Counted from the first letter of the stretch, positions 1-14,900 are shown. The stretch: DNA of 64,000 bases from Anastrepha obliqua (GCF_027943255.1 NC_072896.1:49688501-49752500), one strand, 5' to 3'. Notes: generated from the sequence alone by a model not told the origin. Made by a program: numbers and translations.

Positions 1-689
1 AAGCCTGCAGTCAAATTAAATACCTGGGTATTTCTCTACTATTTCTGTAGATTGACTGCATTTTGTTCCAACAAGACTGCTCAACTTGCCATACAGCGTC
101 TAACAATCGTAATATTGGACTGATCGGATGTACCATGTGACTCGTAGCCGCGGCAGACATATGCCGGATGTCATATTCAAAAAATAAACGCCATGAAATT
201 ATTTGCCAGATTACAATAAAAAAAAATCATTCCAAGAATATTTCTGTTTTATATTGTATAATATATTATTATCATATTAAGCTTTCAAGCTTTACATATA
301 GTGTATATTTTTGGGGTTTTTTAGGTTTAATTTTATCACACCAGGGTTTGACTATAACCTCCAAATACACTCAAATCCTAAAACCCGATTATCCCAACCT
401 AAAACCTGTTAACCCATTGACTCGTGAAATAAATTTATACCCCTTACTCCATAATCTTCTGACCCCGAAACCATACAACCGCGCAATCAAAATGTTGAAA
501 AAGTGTCGCCCTATCTATCACCGCGAAACTAATCGTGGCATAGACTACATTTCCAGGCCACGTGCTTGCGATGACGGCATACGACGGAGCTAATTTGTGA
601 ACCGTCAAAAAAGTTCCTGGATCGTTTGCTGGTCAGTATGAAAATTTCAGAATTTCTGGCATCCTTCTTGAGAGAGAGGAATATATTGG

Positions 690-960
690 AGCCGAAGATA
701 AAATCGAATATCGCCTTAACAAATTCCCAAAATTGTCTGAAGCAAAATTGAAAGAAGGGGCTTTTATGGCGCTCAGGCCAGAACCATGTTCCAAGATACC
801 GGTTGAAGGGAAATGAATGGAAAAGAAAAAAACGCCTTGCAAATCTTGAAAGCAATTGCTGAAAACTTCTTCGCGAATAGAAAAACCTTCCTTTTAAGAA
901 GCTTAAACAAACAAATGAGCTTAGTAATATTTTCAATAGTCCGTTTCTACAAAAAATTGA
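690..960 (+). repeat. Fragment of a dispersed protein-coding repeat
   Basis: A plus-frame translation around 690-960 includes LNKFPKLSEAKLKEGAFM. I associate the LSEAKLKEG motif with an uncharacterised repeat-associated protein of arthropod genomes. There is no complete reading frame. The weak match is from memory, so treat it as a decayed repeat. The rest of 1-1060 shows nothing recognisable. Confidence 0.25.
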
Positions 961-1066
961 CAAAATTTTCGATTCCAATGATATAATTTTCACTCAATTA
1001 TGAGGGGATTTAACACTGCGACCTGAAAGATCTATTGTAGTCCCTTCATGGATTCAGAGTGTTTCC

Positions 1067-1720
1067 TCAATAAATTTTATTGCTTTTAGCTGTTTTATTG
1101 AGTTTTATTCCCTCCTCTGGTGAAATATGTGTACCCAGGAGTTTGAGCCGCTTATGCATCAGTGCTGCCAGCACATACTTGGCGCTTTCATCTTCCTCCC
1201 TACAGAAACAGCAAGTTCCATTGGAGAGTATCCCCAGTTTAGTTAGATGATGATTCAACCTGTAATAGATTTTGGAATTCCTATGATGATTCTCAAACTA
1301 TTCTTATTTAATTCCATACAGTGCCTTAACCGGTTGAGGTTAAAACTACCTATCATGGATTTTGATTCCGATAAACCCTATAGCTTGTCCCACTATGATC
1401 TTATTTGTCTTTCCTCTACTTCCTGAACAAGAAAAGAAAAGTTACCCTTTCCTAAGCCATAAAATGGATCTGACCCTATAAATGGGAAGGTCGCCCGTTT
1501 CCTGGCTATTTTACCAGGCAATTCGTTCCCAGTAATTCCTATGTGTCCTGAAATCCATAGAATCCGTACCTGGTTGTTCTGTCATAAGATACTCAGCTTA
1601 TCAAGGCATTCCATTCCAGCGTCAATTTTGATGAAACCTGGAAATAGTTAAGAGCTTTGATTGTTCGCTGGCTTTAAGCAAGGACAAATATGCTTCTGTT
1701 GTTATAGTTGCGTTCAAGGT
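1067..1720 (-). mobile_element. Non-LTR retrotransposon 3' fragment (RNase H and Cys motif)
   Basis: Read on the minus strand, 1480-1560 gives TGNELPGKIARKRATF, the helix typical of the RNase H domain of Jockey/R1-like LINEs. 1067-1258 gives HHLTKLGILSNGTCCFCREE, the Cys-containing C-terminal motif of the same ORF. Frames are broken, so this is a decayed copy in the intron upstream of the first visible exchanger exon. Confidence 0.6.
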
Positions 1721-2084
1721 TAAAGAAAGCGCATATTTCTATTGCGTAGACTAAGCGGAAGTCTTAATTTAAAATTCAAAACTTTAATTTTGAAAAATAA
1801 AAAAATGTGTGTTCTTGCCTGGGTAAGTGATCCGTCCATGTATCATGTTACCATGTCCAAGTTTATTTTGTTGGTTTTAAATAATGCTTCCCAAGTCTCT
1901 TTATTGCATTTGACAAAACGGAACATCAGTAGCATCACAAAAATTTTATTCGTGTACAAATTTTCGGTGAGGATGGATATCTGGAACGGTACTCATCTTC
2001 AGCCGTTGTTCTGTTCAGCTAACACTTCTTAGAACATTTTACAACTTTAAAATATAGAAAAATAGATTTGATAACTTGATACTT

Positions 2085-2150
2085 TGCCCTGTCAGTGTAG
2101 TGTAATCACCGTTCGTTTACGTCTAACTCATCTATCTTTTTAGTTACTTA
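2085..2150. repeat. Short dispersed repeat (copies also at 40.5 and 56.3 kb)
   Basis: The stretch beginning with the CCTGTCAGTGTAGTGTAATC pattern resembles 56310-56360 and, more weakly, 40520-40545. It is a small piece of a dispersed repeat. 2150-2969 shows no further recognisable element. Confidence 0.4.
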
Positions 2151-2969
2151 CATTTTTTTCTTTTTCAATTTAGTTTACCTTACAATACAACAAAGAAGGT
2201 CTTGAAGCTTTTCATACAAATGTTTAGACAAAAGCCCCAAAAAAAAATAAAAGAATACATATAATTAGAGATCGGACAATCTTCGGCTTGAGCCACAAAA
2301 ATTTCGTTTTGGTTTCGGTTCATTTTTTTAAATTTGGTATTGTTGATGTTTATTTTGATTTATATGTACACAGAGTCCTTCACAACTTTGATGCTTAAAT
2401 AAGATAACTTGTGCTTCAATACGCGATAACTCTTTATGTGTTGTTTTGTTCTCTTTCACCCTCCTCTAAGCTCGAGGAAACTGCGCTTACGACCCTGATG
2501 GCCAGGGGAACTATGCCAATATGAACTTAGTAGCTGGTAAATGTGTCTTACCGTACCTCTTCGCCATCGGCAATAAACAGTTTAGCGTATTTAAAATCGT
2601 CTTTAAGGCCCTTGTATTTTGCCGGCTTAACCTAGACCTCGAAATGGGATAGGAGATTTAAACTTCGGCCCCAAGTTTAGCAACCCCAAAATGTACACTG
2701 GTATTGCGCTCAGTATTGTTGAGAAGTTTTCTCTATTTATTTAAAATGTACCTCAAGCGTCCTTTATTAATTTTCTTTCTGATAGAGAGTTATTGAATAA
2801 ATGCAAACCCTGTTAATCTGTATTATTAGCTCACTTTTTCTTCAAACAAATTTCCATATAATAAAATCACTATTTACTACTAGTCTGGTAGCCATGCCAT
2901 TCATTCATACAGTTATTATTACTTCACACTATTCAAATTAATTAAAAAAATATTTACATTTTATTTCAG

Positions 2970-5900
2970 GTCTAATTGTTGGCGCTGTTATACGCTATGC
3001 CGGCACTTCAACGCCCCTTGTGCACCTGGAAGTTGATCCAGCTGGTGATCCAAAATTTAATCAAACCTTACCGCCAGACACCTTATGGATGAAAGTATGC
3101 ATAAATAAGATTCAAGGAAATGCTCAATTGCTTTCATTTGCACATTTTTATTACATTTTAGTTCCCCGGAAAACTGGCACCGAATACCACCGACAAAGAA
3201 CCAATATCCAACAAAACATATGCATATGTTTTTCGTGGTCAAGTCTATGACGTCGATGAGAATGAAATCGATTTGAAAGCTACTTTTGATCCAGAAATTT
3301 TTTTCAACATAATATTGCCGCCAATAATTTTTCATGCCGGCTATAGCCTTAAAAAGGTGCGTTATTAAAAAGAATAATATGAATTTGAAAGTATGCAGAT
3401 AATTTTTTTTTTTGCAATATTTTAGAAATACTTTTTTCGCAATTTGGGCGCTATATTGATGTTCGCCATATTGGGCACGACATTATCATCGTTCCTAATC
3501 GGCGCTATTATGTACGGCTGTGTGAAACTAATGCCAGAATATTTGAGTAGTAGTTTCACATTCCTGGACACGCTGTATTTTGGAGCGTTGATATCGCCAA
3601 CAGATCCACTAACAATATTAGCTATATTCCACGATTTGCATGTGGATGTAAATTTATATGCGCTGGTGTTTGGTGAATCTGTACTTAACGATGCAGTGGC
3701 CATTGTGCTCAGCGGGTAACTATACTAATTCCTATATACTCGTGCATACAAGGTGAAGTCCAAAATAAACAAGACTGGCGTCATAAAAATGTTTTTGATG
3801 GCGCCATCTTTTTAATGAGCTAGTGCGTTGGAAGTTACTTCCCTAACTCACTTCCAGTGAAAGCTTGGTGACATTCGGTTCAGTGGTAGCGAAGTTATTG
3901 CGTCTAAAGTGTCAGTATGTTTGTGTCTTCGGTACAAAAATGAGTTTCGAACAAAGAGCGAATATCAAATTTTGTTTTCAAAACGGTAAAACGTTTACCG
4001 AAACATTTGAATTGATGAAAAAAGTTTATGGCGATGATTGTCTTTCTCGTGCCAGAGTTCATGAGTGGTTTACGCATTTCAGAGAAGGTGGAGAGGACAT
4101 AAATGACAATGAAGTAAGCACCGAAAACTCCAACGAAATTGTTCGTAAATTTATCAAAAATGAACCGAAACCATCGTTGAAATTCAGGGAATCCGAGTTA
4201 AATATCTCCAAAACATCGATTTATCGCATTTTAACTGATCATTTAGGCTTACGAAAGATCTGTGCACATTTCAGTCCGCACAAGTTAACTGAGAACCGCA
4301 AATTGCTCAGAATTCAACATTCGAAAGACGTCATTAGAGAGGCGAGAAAATACGAAAACTTTTCAACATGAACCTGAAATTAAGGATCAAAGTGCCGAAT
4401 GGAAAGCCCTAGACGAGCCACCATCCAAAAAATTTCGTTTGCAGAGGTCAAAAATCAAGTCCATGCTCATTTGTTTTTACGATGCCAAGGGAATTGTCCA
4501 CAAGAAGCTCGTGCCAACGGGCCATCTTGGCGTTTTGAAGCGTTTGTTGCATCGCATTCGTCGAATTCACCCTGAATACCGCGAAGGAGGAAGCTGGCGC
4601 TTATCGCATGATAATGCACCATCTCATCGATCCACTCTTGTGACTGATATTTTGACTAGAAATCGCATTTTAATCATCGATCACTCGCCGTATTCGTCTG
4701 ATATCGCTCCCTGTGACTTCTACCTATTCGGAAAATTGTATTTGGCCATGAAAGGAAAACGTTTTGCGTCCGTAGAGACCATCTAAAAGGCTTGTACCGA
4801 CATCCGGTCAAGGACATTCCGGTCAATGACCTGAAACACTCGTTCGAAAAGCTTTTATATCGCGCAAAACAGTTTATCAAGGCCAGAGGGGACTACTTTG
4901 AATAAATAAACTCGAAGTTATCAGAACAAAGCTCCTGTCGCTTTTATTTTAGCTCAGTCTTGTTTATTTTGGACTTCACCTTGTATATGAGAATTATTTA
5001 TCAAAATAACAAAATTCAAAATATTTTATTTTATCTATTCCTTAGCGCTATACAGAATTATGGCGAACATTATTCTAGCACAGGCGGCTTTGAAACAAAT
5101 GCCTTCTTTAGATCGCTAAGCGATTTCTTTGGTATATTTATGTTGTCGCTGTTTATTGGCGCCACAATGGGCTGTTTTACGGCATTGATATCCTTTTTGA
5201 ATACAATTTATTTAATTTAACATCTTTAAGGGGTTATATACAGTTAGAAGGCCGAAAAAAAAAACTAATTTTCCAGAATTTTTTCTGAGAAAACTTTTAA
5301 ATTTGTTGATCTAAAAATCTGTGCACATATTATTTTATCTTTTAACTGTATTTGAAGACTTAGTACTAGTAAAAATATTTATTTGGAAAGGAGCTGCAGC
5401 TGATCTCCGGGAACTCCTCTCAAAAAAGACGTTTTGCGGTGACCACTAATCTCTGAACTGGATCCACTGAAATTAAAAGACCAAACAGATTTCGTTAAAG
5501 CAATGTTAAATCTAGTAATTAATAGTTAGAAGGAATAAGCTAAATAAACTTTTTTTGACAAAATGGCGATTTCTCAAAAAAAAATCGATTTTTGGTTAAA
5601 ATTTCGGCCTTAAATTGTTTATAAAAAAAAAATTTAATCGGTGAGAAAAAATCTTCGATAAATTACTAAAAAATATATTTAAGAAGCTCGTGGTAAAATT
5701 TGAGACTAATCGATTCAGCCGTTTTCGAGTAAAGTTGGTCACCGACTTTGAAAAACACCATTTTGAGAAAAATGCGTTTAACTCTCAAGCACTCTGAAAC
5801 GCCTTTTAAAATTTGTGTGTAACTTTGAAAATATTCACCGGAACGATATTAAATGTTCTGTGTGTATTCTTAAATATATGTACATTGAGAAAAAAATAAA

Positions 5901-8900
5901 AATAAAAAAATACAAAATCGATTTTTGGAAAATTCTAACTGTATATACATACCCCTTGATATTTATTACTATATTTAAAATTTGATTTATTTATTTTCCT
6001 AATTTTATAACTCTTCCACCTTCTTTGAATTAATATATTTTTAATAACTGGGACATAATTTCCTTAACTGCCACTGCACTTGACAAAGTTCACCCGCGTA
6101 CGTGAGTTTCCGCTACTCGAATCTGCACTCTTCGTACTCATGTCGTATAGTACTTTCCTAATTGCGGAAGCTTCTGAATTGACTGGCGTTGTGGCTGTGC
6201 TCTTTTGCGGTATTTGTCAGGCGCATTATACCTATAACAATCTATCGGAGGATTCACGCACACGCACAAAGGAGATATTTGAATTGTTGAATTTCTTGGC
6301 AGAGAATTTCATATTTTCATACATTGGCGTTTCGATGTTTACCTTCCCCAAGCATCACTTTGATGCTGTTTTTATAATAACTGGCTTTGTAAGAGACACA
6401 ATCGTTTTAATACCAGTGAACACTTTTAATTAATTTATACATTTTTTCACCTTCACAGGTGACCGCGGCCATTGGACGCGCTGTTAATATTTATCCACTT
6501 TCTTGGCTATTGAATTTGAATCGTAAACCGAAAATATCTTCGAATTTCCAACACATGCTCTTCTTTGCCGGTATGACATAGATATTTTCATGCACATATA
6601 CATACATTCAAATATCTATGCGTAAATTTGTATGCTTTTCCAGGCTTGCGCGGCGCCATGTCCTTTGCCTTGGCTATTCGTAATACCGTTTCCGAGGCAC
6701 GTCAAACGATGTTGACCACAACCTCGTTAATTGTGATTTTTACAGTCGTCATACAGGGTGGTGCATCCAATTTTCTACTGAATTGGCTCAAAATACCGTA
6801 AGTTCAAGTTGTATTTAGATAGCAGACTCGCATACAAATTTCAATCTCTTTTCATGCAGCGTTGGCGTCGACGAAGAGACTGAACAGCTAAATAATTATC
6901 GCGTACGCAGTGTGAGTATTGCATTTTATGTGTTGTAATTGTAATGTAATTCAACAATTGGTTTTGGGTTTCATTTTATTTAATTTGTCTAGCATAAGTG
7001 ATTGTGTGTAAATGAATTGCAGCTGTTTGCTTTAATGCGCCTGTAAATTTGTAATTTTTATCAAACAATTTATCATTTCAAATTACTGCTAACATTACAG
7101 GCGATGAGAATTTACAATTGAAATCAATTATATTGAATTTTAATAAGCCTCTAATTTGACATACTACATACAAACCAATGCTAATGTGAAAACTAAAAAA
7201 ACTTTTGAACGACAATGTTTTTTCTCTAAATTCAAAGCATGGCAACTTAACGGACCCAGTTTATTAAACAAAGATAAAGTATAGGTGTGTGCATATATAT
7301 ACACGTCAGTTGATTGATAGAAAAGTGGGATTTGTTTTCTATATCAACTAAGTGCCAGGTATTATTAATATCATACTTCCCGAACCACTTTAAGTATGTA
7401 CTTATTTCTGGTTCTTCATTTGACTGAGTTCACACATTGAAAAATTAACAGTTGCATACAAAAACGTATTTATTCAAATATTTACTCACTTTTTAGAGTT
7501 TATTAATACCTATGCCTGCAATCAGTAGTCTCTATTAGTGACTCTTGGGCACTAACGCAACTAGTGGCCGCTTTCTGAACCACTGAGCTAATATTTTTAA
7601 CCCTCTGTTGGGTACCTGGATCTGACCAGACTGGCTTTTTCGACTTTGAACGTGAATTTAAGATATTTCTATTACATCATAGCTAACTTAGCGGTAGGCT
7701 AATCACCTACCCTGTCAGAAATCAAAATAGATTAACGAAACCAACGCAAGACTGAGTCTTACCGAGGCCCTATGCTCCCGAGAGGAGTGAACAAGGAGAA
7801 AAAAAATTATAGCTAACGATTTGAGCTTCCAGGTAGCTTCCTAAAATTTAATTTTCTATCGATTTATGCATATAATCGTTTTAAAAGGATCCTCAAACAG
7901 GATGAAAAAAGATCAGCTAACGATTTGAGCTTCCAGGTAGCTTCCTAAAATTTAATTTTCTATCGATTTATGGATATAATCTTTTAAAAAGGATCCTCAA
8001 ACAGGATGAAAAAAGGCCAGCTAATGATTTGAGCTTCCAGATAGCTTCCTAAAATTTAATTTCCTATCGATTTATGGATATAATCTTGTAAAAAGAATCC
8101 TGAAACAAGATGAAAAAAGGGTAGCTAACGATTTGAGCTTCCAGATAGCTTCCTAAAATTTAATTTTCCATCGATTTATGGGTATAATCTTTGAAAAAGG
8201 ATCCTCAAACAGGATGAAAAAAGGCCAGACTCAAAAGAAGTTAAATATAAATATTTCTTGTTGTAACTGCATAAATATTTCCCCTAAATGTTTGGTGAAT
8301 GCTGCTGTAGGGCAGGTCCTGGGTCGAATATAAATCCGAGTGGTTTCATAAACGTAGACCCAACTTTTGTGCGAGCATAATTCCTCATAACCTGCGTCAT
8401 CTCTCAATTTTTCAAAATTACTCATTTTGTAAGCAAATAAACGCAGCATTCCAGTTTCGATACATAAGTGTGGTCGTATGACATAGCTTAACCCTGTGGG
8501 TACTTTTAACGTATCAGAACCTCATGCATTTATTTGACTAAATTCGCACATTAATGCATCGTCACTGATTTGCGACCCTCGCCGACACCATCAGAAGACA
8601 TACAGCCCCAGATTATAATTCTGCCTCCCCCCATGCTTAACAGTGGGTACCACGCAATCTGTATGGTAACTTCTCCGTCGCCTCACAAACATCAAACCAG
8701 GTGTTCCAAATACCCGTAGGAAAGGAAAAAAACAATTTTGTAGGATTTGTGTTATTTCCTCCAAATTAGAGTAGGGTAAGGAGGTGTGGTTGTTTGATAC
8801 TATATTTTAAAATGATGTAAACTAAGGCTCCCTCAAAATTCAATTCATCAGACCAGAGAACATTCGACTAATGTTGACGTCGGAGAGCCCATTCTAAACG

Positions 8901-11900
8901 CTTTTTCCAAGTTTTTTCTGAAAGCCACGGCTTCTTTCGGTCTTTGCATCCTTATAAACGTGATTCCAGAAGCCTTCTTCTAGTTGTTTTTGTGCCACGT
9001 GGCAATTTTTATGAAAAACTTTCTCATGGCAGAAATACACTCGAGGTGTCTGACAATGCCGGCCAAGAGGCGATGGCTATTAGAAACATCTTTTTTTATA
9101 ATTTTATGTTTCATGTTCACATTGGCTAACGAGCTTGAGAACTACCGAATGGTAGTCACGCACGAAGCTATTCTGCTACGATGGTCGTATTGGTAAAGAT
9201 GCCGCAGCCTCTCTAGGCAAGGTGCCCGCTACTTCGTTCCCAGTTAAACCCCTGTGCCCCAGAACTCATATGACCCGGATGCGATTATGCGTTCTTAACA
9301 AATTCAGTTTCTCGATACACTCAAAGACCAGTGAGGACTTAACCGCACAGGATGGCAGTGCCTTGAGTACCCACCTGACTGCCGCTCAGAATGGCAATTC
9401 ACTCATTTATCATCGCTGTTAACCATTTACCGCTACCCATTTTAGAATATAACTCAAAAAATAATAACAAGTGATTGCTGCGCTTGAAAAATCTGAAAGC
9501 AGAATAAACAAATAACGGTTAATTTATAGGATAGGATAGTTTTCTACTAAAATGAAGAGAGTATAAAAACTTTCAGTGCTCATGAGAGTGATACTCGTTC
9601 AATCTTTCAGAGAATCAAAGGCAAGAGGTTTAGTATTTCAAATCCGATCAATTGACGCACAGTGTACAGTATGCACATACTCTGCTTATGTTTATGAATG
9701 AATTATTTTGAAAGTAGCACATTTTTACGCTTATATTAAAATAATTGTACTACTCTCAGCATTCATTCATAAAATATTCGAATTACACTTCAATCGCACC
9801 AATTTCAAACACAATTTATATGTATGTAATTTTTGTATGTACTCTTGCGAATTACTAATTACCTGATTGATTAATTTTCTTTATTGCAATTTTAATTCTA
9901 ATATTTTTTCTATCGCCTCTATTACTACCGCATCATCCCACACATCCAATTATGCAAATACACCAAATCGAAAATAAAATTACCCAATAAAGGTTTATAA
10001 TTCAATGGAAAATACAGCGGCTGCGGTATGTGCACTATTCATTCATAAGCTTCATATGTAAAACGAAAAAAAAAAACAACAAAAACAAATTACAATTGGG
10101 AATTTTTTGTTATTATTATTTATTTTTAATTCTGTTGGTGTTATTGTTTGAATTCACTCACTTTAACTAAGTCTTTTACAGCACAGTTGACTATGAAGAG
10201 TCTTTTGGTGGTTATTCTAATAATTTAATTCTAAATATTGTCTAAATTTGGATAATCACATTTATTATTCATTTATTTTGCACGCACAAATTACAAACAT
10301 ACATACATTCATATATACGAGCCTACCGACATTGTCTTCCATGTTTAAAACTGAGCGAAATGATGGACTACAGAGAAAAAATACCCAAACAAAGAAACTT
10401 AAATCTTGGCAAAAAATTGAAGCCATAAAAAGATTGTAGAACAGTTTAAAATATATTGATTGTTTTTTAATCGTATTGTCAAAAACAACGGTATCTTTCA
10501 ATAACATATTACAAAATATATTATTATTTTTTTTTTTTGGTTCTACTGATAAAAAAGAACTTTGAGATTAACGATATGTTTACATATTTATTTTTTCTAT
10601 GGTTATTAAAATTAAAAAGAGTGTATAATACGATTTTTGAGTTAACTAAAGAAAAATATTTCATCGACCTTTACGGTCACGGCACACACAGTTCTTCGTA
10701 TTGTCTAGTCATAGATCCCTTGGCTTATGGAGCTGGTTGCTGTATTTCTTCTCCGCTTTGCATCGGTTATGTTGGTTCCCAATTTCAAGCTCCTCTGCGA
10801 GTGAGATTTCAATGTGGATTTGGGCGTGAGTGAGCATTTGGCTTGCCCTGGCGATCTTGGTGGCCAATCCACTGGTTCGAGCCGATGCAGTACATCCATT
10901 GTTTCACGGGCTGTATGAGAAGTAGCGCCGTCTTGTTGGAAACAAATGTTGTGAAGATCACGGGCTTAAATTTCTGGCGTTCCAAATAGTCGTTTACCAT
11001 GGCGCGATAGCGTTTGCCATTCACTGTTACATTGGCGGCAGCCTCGTCTTCGAAAAAATATGGGCCGATGATTCCTCCAACCTATTCGCCACACGAAACG
11101 GTTGCTTTCAATGAACGTAATGGCTGTTCTTGAATAGCTTCAGACTGCTATTCAGCCCAAATTCGGCAGCTTTGCTTATTGACGTAGCCATTAAGCCAAA
11201 ATGGGCCTCATCGCTGAATACTGAACGCGCGACGAACACTTTTCAGAGAGCGTCGGTTATCATAAGTAGAAAAAGTAGCTATTAGAGAAAGTATCTATAA
11301 TCTGTTTGCTCACCCTTTAGTTACTTCAAATATTATTGGCTCTTGCCCCATTCTTCTTGACTCGACTCCTGCTTTATCAGAATTGCGGAAATATGGGGCC
11401 GCGTAAGCGGTTTACGCGCCAATCAGGAAGAAGAAGACCTTTCGTTAGTTGACATCAACGACGGCAACTGTTGAATAAACCGTCCTAGACGCAGGTTTGT
11501 AAGGCTTCTTTCGCGTCTTTAAGTGCATACATCTTGAAGTCATGCTACTCCGCCTAACCACAAGACTTCTGCTAAATGGTCTCATTGTTTTATCGAGATA
11601 TTCGTAGTATTTTCCTGCAAATGCTAGACTTTTCACCAACTCCCCGAGCGCTGTAGCTCAATATTTTTAGGTAATTATATTAGTTGCTACTGCATCATTT
11701 AGTGTACCTTTAACAGGCCACCCAAGCTGTCGTGCAGAAAAAAATAAATAAAGCCAAAACAAATAGGCAGTAATTCACGATGTACAGAATGGAGAGTGGT
11801 GGCCAAGATCAGACCGTTAGCCGGCTCTCAGCGATGTTGAAGGAATTACCTGATTGGCTGATCCGACATAAAAGATCGGCAGACCAGAGTCTTACCAGAG

Positions 11901-14900
11901 TATCACTCCCGTACACTCAGAACAATTATCCTTAAATTGCTTTTTTTAGATTCTCAAACAAGTGAAGCGTCTTCCAAGGTGTGATCTACGCTATAGACAA
12001 AGCAACAAAAACGAAAAGACTAATGGACTTACCTCTTAGATAGTCAAGCAACGATCAAGGTACTGGCCTCAGCGCTTATCAATTCAAGATGTGATAAAAA
12101 TACAGGAGATCACTCTCGCTTATTCAACAACACAACACCACACTTTGTTGGGTCCCCGGCCACTCTGCAGTGGAGGGAAATGAAAGAGCGGATGAGTGGG
12201 CAAGGAAAGGCTCTGAGCTTGACCTTCGGCGAGTGGTAGACGACTGTAAATTGCGATTGTCTTGAGCGTAGTCACGGAAACCCAAAGAAGGTGGTCTCTA
12301 ACTACTAACTGCAGGGTCTCCAAAGCGCTCTGGCCATAAATGAGTCTTAAAAGGACAAAATGTGGGCTTGGATTAAAAAAATCAGCTACCAGCATCCTCA
12401 CAGATGTTATAACGGGTCACTGCGCTATTGGAACCCTAGCCAGAAGAATGGGTATACCTCACAATGACTTCGGCAGGAGTTGTAGATATGAAGAAGAAAT
12501 TGAGTTGGTACAACACCTCCTCTATGGATGTCCTGCACTTGCCCTGCCGTGCCAAATATAGGGTTTTCCAATAGCAGGTGTTATTTAAATATATAAAAGG
12601 CTATCGAGAGATGATTAACGATTTTTTATGGCCGCAATTGGATGGTATTGATCTGGACAACGTTTATTTTGAACAAGACGGCGCTACATGCCACATAAGC
12701 AACGAAACCATTGATCTTTTACGGGAAAAGTTTCTGGATCGTGTTATCTCTCGAAGAGGTGATCACAATTGGTCAACGAGATCTTGTGATTTAACACCTT
12801 GTGACTTTTTTCTTTGGGACCACGTGAAAAAGAAAACGAATATTGTTCTGTAAGCGTGGTCGTGGTGCTCATTTGTCTGATGTTATTTTCCATTATTAAC
12901 GGCATGCCTTCCTCTTTTTAATGAAATAAACTTCCGATCATTTATATTAAAAAATATAATTTTTCTTTGAATATCAAAATAACACCTCTTATTAACAAAC
13001 CCTTTATCTTAGCGATTATTACTTTGAAGACCTGGAAAGTTTGCAAAATGTCTCACTGGAGGGACCAGTTGCCTTCTTAAAAAGTTATAAGTGATTTAAG
13101 CAACTTAGAGGATGGAAATCTTATGCAGGTAACACAATGGACCTTGGGGCCACCGAGTGTCTTGTCTAAGACAAGCAACCGGCCTAAACTAAGCTAAGCT
13201 AACCTAGACAATGACTTAGCTTATAGGAGAACCCGGCAAGAAATAGTGATTCCTTCACAATCGGCAATTGTTAGTTCGTTGCCTTCATCAAGCCCAAGCT
13301 TATTTTCACAATTTCTTTGTGTCTTTCGCTTTTTCATTGTGGCATAAGGTCATTCTCAAGTTTAAGGCAAATTTAAAATTTAAATTTTGTATTCGCTTTA
13401 TTGGCTATTTAACTGCAATCTGATTAATTCAATAAAAAATAAACTACACAAAAATTGCTATCCGTTCGCTCAGTTGTAAACATTTAATCAGTAAAGGATT
13501 AGTTAGAGGATTGTAAATTTTTGTGTTTTCATGTACAATACACGCAGTCAATCGATACGGGACTCAATTTGGGCCAGCTGCCTATGTCACGTCGACGCAG
13601 CTCCTTGGTAAGGATACGTGTCTTTACGCGTTATAAGCCTCTTAATACATTTTGATTTTAATTTTTTTACTATTCAATGCAGATTACACCCATAAATATT
13701 TTTTGTTGTTGTTGTTGTTTTGCATTGTTTTCGAAATTGCCCTGCCTTTGCACTCAATACACAAAAGTAAAAATATAAATTTTTATTTACTTATATTTTT
13801 TCTATTTATATACATAAATATTTACTGCCTCATATTTTATGCCATTTTCAACGTTACTCGTAATCGTATTTTATTTGTTTTTTGGTACATGTAACTTATT
13901 TGAATTCGTTATTTGCTTTAGCCTTTCGCAGTTGCGTTATAGTTTCGCTTATCTCATACTTTATATTTGTATATGTACATATAAGTATGTATGTATGTGT
14001 TTTTACTTGATTAGTTTCTGTTGAATATCCTTGCAGAAGTTTACTAGAATTTTAAAAATTAGTCTGATGCATATTTGCAGGATGTCGATGTAGATGTAGA
14101 AGGAGCCGGAGGACTTGGTGATGCCAGTGCACAGGCCGCCATAAATGCAAAACGCAATGAGAAGGCATTTTTGGCAAGGATATGGGGCAATTTCGATACC
14201 AAGTAAGTACTTACATTATATATTTGTTGTTTTATTTTTTCATTTTTTTTTTCTTGTAAAACATGGGATTTGAGTTCAGTTTTTTGAAAATGTGTGATGT
14301 GAAGATGAAGTAAACAAGAATTTTGTAGTTTGTATTTTATACAGAAATGTGTGTTTTTTTAAGTAAAAAAATAAGTAGAAGTAGTATTCACGGAAGGGAA
14401 TAATGAGAGGACCAAATTCAAGTAAACGACAAGTTTTAGAAAAAATAACTGATTAAAATTAACGTCGGCATTTTATTTAATGTTTCAATATTTTGTGGAA
14501 GAACACGCGCTAATTATGCCGACCACTCGTCAAGACATTAAAGCAATCAGTTTTCTGACGGTATTTTGATAAATTCCACCCACATTCCATTTAGTTCGGC
14601 TTGCATATTTCAACTGTTTCACATTGCCTAACTGTCACCCACTGTTGAAAACTTGTTTGGATAATAAGCTCCAAAGAGTTTCTATCGACTTGAGGTCTGA
14701 ACTGCAAGCGAGCCATTCATATTATGAAATACCACGCGACTCGAAAAACTCCTTAGTTGTTTTCGCGCTATGAACTGCTGCGTTCTTCTTCTTAATTGGC
14801 GCGATGACCGTGCTACACCGGCGCCAGTTGTACAAACCAAGTGAAGCCAAGTCCTTCTCGACCTGATTCTCTGCCTTTGCTACCACCAGCAGGTACCGCA

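Noticed and set aside
529..993. 154-codon minus-strand ORF
   Set aside because: It is antisense to a repeat fragment (LSEAKLKEG in plus frame) and its Phe/Ser-rich composition reflects A-rich complement.
3020..3250. 76-codon ORF as a separate small gene
   Set aside because: It is an exchanger exon read through its donor at 3095 into the intron and past the next exon boundary out of frame.
13652..14024. Hydrophobic ORFs that look like transmembrane proteins
   Set aside because: They are T-rich intron sequence (poly-pyrimidine and TTGTTG runs), giving Phe/Leu/Ile by composition.
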